DNA of 63,541 bases, from contig NZ_AWZU01000047.1 of NCBI RefSeq assembly GCF_000472385.1, positions 1-63,541 on the forward strand, given 5' to 3'. Of this stretch, positions 56,899-63,541 are shown piece by piece. Under the pieces are notes generated by a model. That model was given only the letters and a program-made list of their open reading frames with translations. It did not search any database and had not been told where the DNA came from. How positions within the stretch are numbered: the stretch's first letter is position 1; each line of letters starts with the position of its first letter. This stretch comes from Bradyrhizobium sp. ARR65. Its GTDB lineage: Bacteria > Pseudomonadota > Alphaproteobacteria > Rhizobiales > Xanthobacteraceae. The position numbers were made by a program, and so were the translations under genes.

Positions 56899-57936
56899 CT
56901 AGAGACCCCGTGAGGCCGAGACGGGAATGATCCGGGCTTGTGAGAAGCGATAAAGCAGAAGTGCAACGGCGATTGAGCCCACCAGAAGCATGAAAACTTC
57001 CACCGTTGTTGAGTTCAGCCGGACCGAGGCGAGCGCTAGAGCCGCAAGCACGACGTTGAGCGCGAACACCTCCGCGACCACGCGCGAGACCGTAAAGCCG
57101 TTGTCGGTCGCGCGCTGGTAGAAATGCGTGCGATGCGCCGCCCAGAACGGCTCGCGTCGCGCCATGCGCCTTAGCAGCGTTAGCGTGGCGTCAGCGAGGT
57201 AATACAGCGGCAGCAGCAGTGCTGCCGCGACATGCTGATGCCACGCAAGCTGCAGCAGGCACCAGCCGAGCAAAAGCCCGATCGGCAGGCTGCCGACATC
57301 CCCTAAGAAAACCTTGGCCACGGGACGGTTGAAGGGCGCAAAGCCGAGCATGGCGCCGCCGAGCGTTGCGGCGATGATGGTGGCAAGCAGAGGGGCATCG
57401 CCAAGCCACCCCAACAACACGAGGGCGCCGGTGGTAGGGACGAGCTCGGCCACCGTCATCAGGTCCAGCCCGTCCATGAAGTTGACGAGATTGACGAACC
57501 AAAGCCCGGCCAGGAGCAGCAGCGCGCGTTCGAGGCCGAAGGGGATCACCGGGACAATCCGCAGCTCCGAAGGTGCCCCGAATACGATTGCCGCGACCGC
57601 GGCCGCCTGCAGCAGAAAGCGCGGCAGCACAGGAATTGTTCTGATGTCATCGACGAATCCCACCAGCGCGATGAACACGGCGGCGCCGAACAGCACGAAA
57701 GGAATGGGCTGGCCGATCGCGACCACATAGCCGCAAGCGACGAGAATGGTCGCCGCGATCACGGCGATGCCAGCCCCTTGCGGCGTCGGCATCACATGGG
57801 AGGAGCGTGCATTGGGGCGGGCAAGTGCGTAGCGCTGTAACAGCGGCCGCAGCAGCACGATCAATCCGGCGCAGATCAGGGCCGAAGCAAGCGCGGCAAG
57901 CAGGAGCAACGGACGAGGATGATCGAGGCTGGTCAT
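56899..57936 (-). CDS. WecA/WbpL-type undecaprenyl-phosphate sugar-1-phosphate transferase
   Basis: 345 residues, about ten spans. Family marks: RSSHVMPTPQGAGIAVIAAT, the Asp pair FVDDIRTIPVLPRF, NLVNFMDGLDLMTVAE, KVFLGDVGSLPIGLLLG and, near the end, the His motif AAHRTHFYQRATDNG. It starts O-antigen chains by moving a (deoxy)HexNAc-1-phosphate to undecaprenyl phosphate. Gap to rfbD is 34 bases and to the upstream glycosyltransferase 21 bases, so these form one operon. Confidence 0.93.
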   Translation of the reverse strand: MTSLDHPRPLLLLAALASALICAGLIVLLRPLLQRYALARPNARSSHVMPTPQGAGIAVIAATILVACGYVVAIGQPIPFVLFGAAVFIALVGFVDDIRTIPVLPRFLLQAAAVAAIVFGAPSELRIVPVIPFGLERALLLLAGLWFVNLVNFMDGLDLMTVAELVPTTGALVLLGWLGDAPLLATIIAATLGGAMLGFAPFNRPVAKVFLGDVGSLPIGLLLGWCLLQLAWHQHVAAALLLPLYYLADATLTLLRRMARREPFWAAHRTHFYQRATDNGFTVSRVVAEVFALNVVLAALALASVRLNSTTVEVFMLLVGSIAVALLLYRFSQARIIPVSASRGL

Positions 57937-57957
57937 GACGGCGATCGCAACAACCTC

Positions 57958-59340
57958 TCAAGAGCCAGGCCGACGCAGCGCAATCTGTTCCAGGCTGTGC
58001 CGGTTGCGCGTGCGCTGGTGTGCCAGAAGCCTCTCCATGAGATCGCGATACGCGCCCAAAGAGGCGTTCGCGGTATAGCGGCTGGCGACCTCTGCGGCGC
58101 GGCGCCCCTTTTTCGTGGTCTGTGCCGCATCGGATGCAGCCAGTAGAATAGCATCCGCCAGCGCCCTGGGATTTTCGGGCGGGGTCACCCAGCCGATGTC
58201 TTCCTCCTCCAGCAGCAGCGCGGCCTCGGCATCCCTCTCCGAACAGACGATGACTGGACGCCCGACCGCGAAGATGTTGTAGATGCGGCTCGGCACCGAC
58301 ACGCCGGTATTGTTCTTGCGATAAGGTACGACCCAGACGTCGCCGGCGGCAAGAAAGTCCTCCAACTCGGAGTCCGGGACCCGTTCGACCAAACTTACGT
58401 TGGGGCAGGGCGAGGCCGCGTGCATCTCCTTGATCCTGCTCCAGCCCACGCCATGCCCGGATAACAGGAAGCGAATGTCCTTACGATCCTGTAGCAGACG
58501 TGCGGCTTCAAGCACCGTGAGCGGATCATGGGTGTACCCGGCATTGCCCGACATCGCGACGATGAATTGCCCGCCGGCGCGCTGGCGGAACGGATTGTTG
58601 TCGCTGACCTCGCGATAGCCGGCCGCCATGCTGGCCCAGTTCGGAATCAGGCTGAGTTTTGCGGCGCTCACCTTGGGATAGGCGAGCAGTTTCGGTGCCA
58701 TGTCGCGGCCGATGATGATGATGCCATCAAGCCGCGCGAACATAAGCCTGTTGAGCGCCCGCAAGCTCCGCGTGAGTAGCGAGCTTGCTCGGAGCATGCC
58801 AGCCATGACAAGCGAATCCGGATAAAGATCGTGCATGATTAGAACCGCGGCGCTCTTGCGCAGGCGCGTGGCAAGGGCGACCGCATAGGGCAGGGTGAAA
58901 GGCGCGGTGACGGTGAGCAGCACGTCCTCGCTCCGCGCATGCCTCAGCACGGCAAGCAAGGCCTGAATCGAGAACAGCATGTCGGCAAAGGAGCGCGAGA
59001 CGAGCGCGCCCTTGCCGGGCCACCAGCTCTTGATCTCGATGATTTCGGGCTTGCGGGGCTCAAGCGGAACTTGGCTGGCCGAACCAGGCGCACCCGAGAT
59101 CACGATGACCTTGCTATCTTTTGCGAGCTCTTCGGCGATCTCGGTCATATAGCGCGAAGTCGTGCTAGGGAACGGCACGTAATATTGGCTCACCATCACG
59201 ATCTTGCCGCAAGGCGAACAAGATCCAGCTGCGGACGAGCTCGGCTTCAGCGATGCACGCCCGAGCTTCCTGTAAACCTGGATGATAGACTTGACGATGG
59301 GCGACGCCAAACGCGTATCCTCAAACAGCTCAACTTTCAA
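57958..59340 (-). CDS. GT4 glycosyltransferase (WbuB-like)
   Basis: 460 residues, GT-B fold. N-terminal acceptor part VMVSQYYVPFPSTTSRYMTE, VLIMHDLYPDSLVMAGML; hinge LSLIPNWASMAAGYREV; donor side FIVAMSGNAGYTHDPLTVLE, FLLSGHGVGWSRIKEM, NNTGVSVPSRIYNIFAVGRP. WbuB-like enzymes add the second sugar of O-antigen repeats. About 50 residues precede the usual start, so a later start (near 59200) is possible. Operon with the WecA-type gene. Confidence 0.88.
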   Translation of the reverse strand: MKVELFEDTRLASPIVKSIIQVYRKLGRASLKPSSSAAGSCSPCGKIVMVSQYYVPFPSTTSRYMTEIAEELAKDSKVIVISGAPGSASQVPLEPRKPEIIEIKSWWPGKGALVSRSFADMLFSIQALLAVLRHARSEDVLLTVTAPFTLPYAVALATRLRKSAAVLIMHDLYPDSLVMAGMLRASSLLTRSLRALNRLMFARLDGIIIIGRDMAPKLLAYPKVSAAKLSLIPNWASMAAGYREVSDNNPFRQRAGGQFIVAMSGNAGYTHDPLTVLEAARLLQDRKDIRFLLSGHGVGWSRIKEMHAASPCPNVSLVERVPDSELEDFLAAGDVWVVPYRKNNTGVSVPSRIYNIFAVGRPVIVCSERDAEAALLLEEEDIGWVTPPENPRALADAILLAASDAAQTTKKGRRAAEVASRYTANASLGAYRDLMERLLAHQRTRNRHSLEQIALRRPGS

Positions 59341-59412
59341 CGACGATAGGTGACGTCTGCAACTCTTGTGGGGGTTCGAACAGAGAACGGCCGACGTCTT
59401 CTCGTGGAGAGG

Positions 59413-60456
59413 TCATGGGCTGCCGCCACCTTGAACGTGCAAGTGTGCAATCTCGATCGGGGCTGTGGATCTTGCCGCTTTTTCGGCACTAAAGATCCAG
59501 ACCAATCCGCCGAGCGCACCCACGAAGAAAGAGACCGCCCCGAACAGGATCGAGACTACCGTGCCGTCGGTTTGCGCCAGCCCTGCATAGCCGAACGCCA
59601 CCGTCATCGTCGCCTCGCGTACGCCCCAGCCAGCGATCGAGATTGGCAGCATGGTGATGAGCATGATCGGCGGTATCAGCATGAACAACTGCTCGAAATT
59701 GGCAGGTGCTGCTATCGAGCGCACGCAGCACCATGCGATCGCGACCGCCAGCACATGAATGGATAGCGAGAGCACCGCGAGTTTTGGTCCGCTGCGTCGG
59801 CTGAAAATGACCTGATTAGCGATGACCGAGCAGGCGTGAATGTGCCTGGTCGGCCACCACCTCTTGAGCCAGACCCAAGGCAGACGCCCGAGCAGCAAAA
59901 AGCCCAAGCCGCCGAGTAGGGCCGCAAAATCGACGAAGACGAGCGCGAGCCGACCTTTTGCGTCGCTAATCAGGCCGTAGCTCCAGGGCAGGCTGGCCAC
60001 AATGATGAGCGCGAGTGCAATGAGTCCCACCGCGCGATCGGTCAATATCGAATAGGTTGCCGCGCGCCATCCGGCGCCATTGCGGCTGACCAGCCAAAGC
60101 CGCACCGCGTCGCCTCCGATCGAGGAGGGTAGCGTTTGGTTGAAGAAGGAGCCGATCATGTTGTAGCGAAACGCCTGCATGTCGGTCAGCGGCGCATGAC
60201 AGAGGTCGGAGATCTCGCGCCAGCGCAGTGCACCAAGGAAGATCTGGAAGATGGTGACCAGCACCGCAAAGCCGATCCACAAAAGGTTGATCTGGCTTAG
60301 GCGGGCTTGGATGCTTGTGAAATTGATGCCGCGAAGCGCGAGATAGAGTAGCGCTAGCGACACCAGGACTCTGGTCGTAAAGATCAAAAATCCACGCATT
60401 TCCGGGCCGGTTCGCTCACGTTTCAACGGAGCCAAGGCAAGATGCGCTCCTGCCAT
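59413..60456 (-). CDS. Flippase-like membrane protein (UPF0104 / lysyl-PG synthase TM type)
   Basis: 347 residues. Conserved text MRGFLIFTTRVLVSLALLYL, RWREISDLCHAPLTDMQAFR, GSFFNQTLPSSIGGDAVRLW, LTDRAVGLIALALIIV and PISIAGWGVREATM, typical of the AglD/UPF0104 family with about eight spans. Such proteins take part in lipid-linked substrate handling; the exact role is unknown. It is not a Wzx-type protein. Start may be ATG 60456 or an internal ATG at 60399 (MRGFL...). First gene of the minus-strand operon, divergent from the dehydrogenase. Confidence 0.85.
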   Translation of the reverse strand: MAGAHLALAPLKRERTGPEMRGFLIFTTRVLVSLALLYLALRGINFTSIQARLSQINLLWIGFAVLVTIFQIFLGALRWREISDLCHAPLTDMQAFRYNMIGSFFNQTLPSSIGGDAVRLWLVSRNGAGWRAATYSILTDRAVGLIALALIIVASLPWSYGLISDAKGRLALVFVDFAALLGGLGFLLLGRLPWVWLKRWWPTRHIHACSVIANQVIFSRRSGPKLAVLSLSIHVLAVAIAWCCVRSIAAPANFEQLFMLIPPIMLITMLPISIAGWGVREATMTVAFGYAGLAQTDGTVVSILFGAVSFFVGALGGLVWIFSAEKAARSTAPIEIAHLHVQGGGSP

Positions 60457-60589
60457 GGTATCGCCTCGAAGACCTTGTGGAAGTAACCCAAACGGTCGGG
60501 CCTTCCACGCCTGCGGTCCCCATCGTAGGCTGGCTAAACAGTCAGCGAAATGGCGTCAATGGTGTCTCGAAAGCCTGGAACATTATTTT

Positions 60590-61873
60590 ATGTCACACGG
60601 CCGGAAGATTGCCGTCATTGGATTGGGTTACGTGGGCCTGCCGGTCGCAGCCGCATTTGCCCGTGGCGGCAGCCCGGTTGTGGGATTTGACATCGATACC
60701 AGGCGGGTCAAGGAGCTGCAGGCGGGGAGGGACCGCACACTCGAGGTCGATCCGTCCGATTTGAAATTCGCCTCACTCGAATTTACCGCGGATGCTGCCT
60801 GGCTTCGATCTGCCGATTTTTTCATCGTGACGGTTCCAACTCCGATTGACGGGGCGCGAAGGCCCGATCTGACAGCCTTGCTCGGGGCATCGCGCTTGGT
60901 CGGCGCGGCGCTGAAGCAAGGGGACGTTGTGGTCTATGAATCAACAGTCTATCCCGGCGCGGTTGAAGAGGAATGCGTACCTATTTTGGAGCAGGTATCC
61001 GGTCTGAAGGCGGGCTCAGGCTTCGGTGTTGGCTATTCGCCCGAGCGAATCAATCCCGGGGACAAAAAGCATCGGTTTGACACCATCACCAAGGTTGTCT
61101 CGGCACAGAACCCACAAACACTTGATATCATCACCAACGTTTATGGGTCGGTGGTCAGCGCGGGCATTCACCGCGCACCTTCAATCAAGGTTGCGGAAGC
61201 GGCCAAGGTAATCGAAAACACTCAGCGCGATCTCAACATCGCTTTTATGAATGAGCTGTCGCTGATTTTCCAGGCACTCGATATCGACACCGGCGATGTG
61301 CTCGCGGCAGCCAGCACCAAATGGAACTTCTTGCCTTTTCAGCCTGGTCTCGTGGGCGGACACTGCATCGGGGTCGATCCTTACTATCTGACTTATCGTG
61401 CTGAGAAAGCCGGCCATCATCCAGAAGTGATTCTTGCAGGCCGCCGCATTAATGACGACATGGGGCGCCGGATTGCGCGCGAATGTATTCGCGGTCTGTT
61501 GCGGCGGAAGGGTGGGAGCGGGTTGGTAACGATCCTCGGCATGACCTTCAAAGAGAACGTGCCGGACATCCGCAACTCCCGCGTCATCGACATCGTGCGC
61601 GAACTGCAGTCGTTCGGCGTCAACGTTCAGATCGCCGATCCTTTGGCCGATCCGCACACCGTCGAGGAGAAGTACGGGGTTCCACTGCGCGATATCGATG
61701 AGCTGGAACGGTCTGATGCCGTTATCCTGGCGGTCCCGCACGACGCTTACGTCGAGGAAGGCTGGCGGATGGTGCAGCGATTACTGCGCGATGGTGCGGG
61801 CCTCGTTTTCGATGTAAAGATGAAGCTCGATCGCAGCTCCAAGCCATCGGGCGTCGAGCTGTGGCGGCTTTGA
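60590..61873 (+). CDS. UDP-N-acetylhexosamine dehydrogenase (TviB/WbpA/WbpO type)
   Basis: 427 residues. NAD motif KIAVIGLGYVGLPVAAAFAR, FFIVTVPTPIDGARRPDL, ESTVYPGAVEEECVPILE, GYSPERINPGDKKHRF, and catalytic Cys259 in GGHCIGVDPYYLTYRAEKAG. The TVPTPID and NPGDKKH blocks mark the UDP-HexNAc subgroup rather than UDP-glucose dehydrogenase. It oxidises C6 to give a UDP-HexNAc uronic acid. ATG 60590 chosen since upstream codons lack similarity. It ends 14 bases before the epimerase gene. Confidence 0.92.
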   Translation: MSHGRKIAVIGLGYVGLPVAAAFARGGSPVVGFDIDTRRVKELQAGRDRTLEVDPSDLKFASLEFTADAAWLRSADFFIVTVPTPIDGARRPDLTALLGASRLVGAALKQGDVVVYESTVYPGAVEEECVPILEQVSGLKAGSGFGVGYSPERINPGDKKHRFDTITKVVSAQNPQTLDIITNVYGSVVSAGIHRAPSIKVAEAAKVIENTQRDLNIAFMNELSLIFQALDIDTGDVLAAASTKWNFLPFQPGLVGGHCIGVDPYYLTYRAEKAGHHPEVILAGRRINDDMGRRIARECIRGLLRRKGGSGLVTILGMTFKENVPDIRNSRVIDIVRELQSFGVNVQIADPLADPHTVEEKYGVPLRDIDELERSDAVILAVPHDAYVEEGWRMVQRLLRDGAGLVFDVKMKLDRSSKPSGVELWRL

Positions 61874-61887
61874 GTACCAGAGCAGAG

Positions 61888-62904
61888 ATGTCACAGCGAG
61901 CAATCCTCCTCACTGGAGCGGCCGGTTTCATCGGATTTCACGTCGCACGACGGCTGTTGGCCTGCGGAAACGAGGTGGTCGGCATCGACAGCATCAACAA
62001 CTATTATGATCCGAAACTGAAGGAGGCGCGGATCGATCTGCTCAAGCGTGACCCGAAATTCAGCTTCGTGAAGCTTGATCTCGCGGACCGCGCGGCGACG
62101 GAATCGTTGTTCGCGCAACACGGCTTTGCCGAAGTTGTGCATCTGGCCGCGCAAGCAGGCGTTCGCTACTCGCTGCAGCACCCGCACGCCTATATCGATG
62201 CCAACATTCAGGGCTTTCTGAACGTGCTGGAAGGCTGCCGCCACAATGGCTGCAAGCATCTGTTGTTTGCGTCCTCGTCCTCCGTCTACGGCGCCAACAG
62301 TAGATTGCCATTCTCGGTGCACGACAACGTTGATCACCCCGTGAGCCTTTACGCGGCATCGAAGAAGGCGAACGAGCTGATGGCGCACGCCTATAGCCAT
62401 CTTTACGGGCTCCCTACGACGGGGTTGCGCTTCTTTACCGTCTATGGGCCGTGGGGCCGGCCGGACATGGCGATGTTCATATTTGCCAGGGCAATCCTCG
62501 CCGGGGAGCCGATCAAACTGTTCAACCATGGGAAGATGCGCCGCGACTTCACCTATATCGACGACGTCGCAGAAGCCGTTGTGCGCCTGATCGGGCACCC
62601 GCCGCAGGGCGAGTCGGCCTGGGACGGCAGCCAGCCTGATCCCGCGACGAGCAAGGCGCCGTGGAAGATTTTCAACATCGGCAATAGCCATCCCGAGGAG
62701 CTGACTTATATCGTCTCGCTCCTGGAGAAGGAATTTGGTAAAACGGCCAAGAAGGACCTGCTCCCCATGCAACCGGGCGATGTGGAGGCAACCTATGCCG
62801 ACATTTCAGCGCTCGAACGCGAGATCGGTTTCAAACCCGGAACCAGAATCGAAGACGGCATTGCGCATTTTGCGAAATGGTATCGTGAATTTCACAGGAT
62901 ATAA
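61888..62904 (+). CDS. NDP-uronate 4-epimerase (LpsL/TviC-like)
   Basis: 338 residues. Extended SDR: AILLTGAAGFIGFHVARRLL, GIDSINNYYDPKLKEARI, HLAAQAGVRYSLQHPHAYID, SSSSVYGANSRLPFSVHDNV, YxxxK at Tyr155-Lys159, and RFFTVYGPWGRPDMAMFIF. This text fits UDP-glucuronate 4-epimerases such as rhizobial LpsL; with a HexNAc dehydrogenase as partner, the true substrate may be a UDP-HexNAc uronate. ATG 61888 preferred; GTG 61861 would overlap the dehydrogenase stop. Confidence 0.92.
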   Translation: MSQRAILLTGAAGFIGFHVARRLLACGNEVVGIDSINNYYDPKLKEARIDLLKRDPKFSFVKLDLADRAATESLFAQHGFAEVVHLAAQAGVRYSLQHPHAYIDANIQGFLNVLEGCRHNGCKHLLFASSSSVYGANSRLPFSVHDNVDHPVSLYAASKKANELMAHAYSHLYGLPTTGLRFFTVYGPWGRPDMAMFIFARAILAGEPIKLFNHGKMRRDFTYIDDVAEAVVRLIGHPPQGESAWDGSQPDPATSKAPWKIFNIGNSHPEELTYIVSLLEKEFGKTAKKDLLPMQPGDVEATYADISALEREIGFKPGTRIEDGIAHFAKWYREFHRI

Positions 62905-62990
62905 CGGCAAAGCCTTGGTAGTGCCGATACTTTTACAAGTCGTTGCGGTGTTCCTGACGATCTAGCCTATGGCCATCGACATCTACTTAT

Positions 62991-63140
62991 CTAAGCTTTT
63001 GGGAGACTGTTCTTGCACTTTGCTTCCTGCTTGCGCCTTTCCAACCTCTCGGTGATTGAGATCCACAAAAAGGCGAGGGCCAAAACGGGCATCAGACAAA
63101 CGGCCGAAACTATGTAGCCGGCCGACCTAAGTTGATCCAT
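62991..63140 (-). CDS. Small single-span membrane protein
   Basis: 49 residues: MDQLRSAGYIVSAVCLMPVL, ALAFLWISITERLERRKQEA. One membrane span and a basic tail. The frame extends upstream to 63296 but that part is not convincing. Function unknown. Confidence 0.48.
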   Translation of the reverse strand: MDQLRSAGYIVSAVCLMPVLALAFLWISITERLERRKQEAKCKNSLPKA

Positions 63141-63473
63141 TGACTTTCTCTGATGAAGGCAGAGTCCTTGCTCCGATCCTCGACAATTAAAAACGGGGCC
63201 ATCCATCGGGTTGTCGAACGATAGGCGCGTGTGCTGAGTAGGACCGTAAACCACCGCCCATATTTCGGATGTTCGGGTGGCGGAAACTAGGGACATGCAT
63301 TAGAGAACCGTTCAACTTTACTTTATCTCCGTTCAAGTCGAGCCGACCGGGACTTCAGCTCGGGATGAGCCGAGGGGGACGACGATCAGCCGTTAGCGGC
63401 GCTTAGATCCCACCTTCAGCGCAGCGGGTTGATCGGCGATTGTCCGACCGCTGAGTCGAGCGGGGTTAGGCAC
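63141..63473. other. Intergenic stretch leading into an IS66 element
   Basis: No gene seen. The left end of the insertion sequence should lie between about 63380 and 63470; a GTTAGCGGCGCTTA at 63392 is a possible inverted-repeat start but the right end is outside the window. Confidence 0.4.
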
Positions 63474-63541
63474 GTGTCGGACACTGAGCTTTTGCACAAA
63501 TCTAAGCCCGAGCCGGTGCGCCGGCTGGAGGTTTTCACCGG
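63474..63541 (+). CDS. tnpA: IS66-family TnpA (accessory transposition protein), truncated by window edge
   Basis: The last 68 bases encode VSDTELLHKSKPEPVRRLEV then FTG from a GTG. This matches the N-terminus of IS66 TnpA proteins (pattern ...PEPVRRLEVFTG followed by GRRR), a helix-turn-helix protein needed for transposition. TnpB and TnpC should follow outside the window. Confidence 0.7.
   Translation, partial: MSDTELLHKSKPEPVRRLEVFT

Overview
The window looks like a chromosomal segment of Bradyrhizobium or a close relative. It is GC-rich with alphaproteobacterial ribosome-binding sites, and it carries many small zinc-ribbon and ORFan proteins that I recognise from memory as typical of that genus (no search was run). 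It divides into a protein-export/signalling part (1-12.6 kb), a long accessory part full of small ORFs, broken genes and insertion-sequence remnants (12.8-41.9 kb), and an intact, densely packed lipopolysaccharide (LPS) locus (42.1-62.9 kb). An IS66-type transposase gene begins at the right edge.

1-12.6 kb: the 3' part of a coiled-coil protein built of about 53-residue repeats is followed by a TAXI-type periplasmic binding protein, a TagO/VasI-like secreted protein whose start overlaps the previous stop, and a secreted DsrE-like protein. A MASE1 hybrid histidine kinase faces a NarL-type response regulator. A 40-residue peptide gene precedes an OpgC-type membrane acyltransferase, and a secreted single-Cache protein closes the region.

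12.8-41.9 kb: genes are short and sparse. Many reading frames recover a sensible protein only by changing frame once or several times (DUF1330, a small membrane protein, zinc-ribbon proteins, a receiver domain, a VOC protein, a TolA-like protein, a ClpP/SppA-like protein). There are fragments of IS110, IS3 and IS5 transposases and a C-terminal piece of 5-aminolevulinate synthase. Intact genes include an XRE regulator, PRC-barrel, DUF2934, tandem DUF5132, Bax-inhibitor-1, DUF4142 and glycine-zipper proteins. The most unusual gene, at 13.8 kb, encodes a leader-like N-terminus followed by a Cys-Gly repeat core that resembles a ribosomal peptide precursor.

42.1-62.9 kb: an LpxO-like hydroxylase, an FAH-family hydrolase, an MsbA-type ABC exporter, GalE and an LpcC-like glycosyltransferase lead into the heptose pathway (GmhB, WaaF, HldD, HldE), the O-antigen ligase WaaL and a WbpM-type dehydratase. 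A minus-strand set then encodes RfbD, a WecA/WbpL-type initiating transferase, a GT4 glycosyltransferase and a flippase-like membrane protein. A UDP-HexNAc dehydrogenase and a uronate 4-epimerase follow on the plus strand. Together these supply inner-core heptose, O-antigen sugars, chain initiation and ligation. GmhA, RmlA/B/C and a clear Wzx/Wzy pair are not in the window. No reading-frame damage is visible in this locus, so the decay further left is unlikely to be poor sequence quality. No rRNA, tRNA or CRISPR array was seen.
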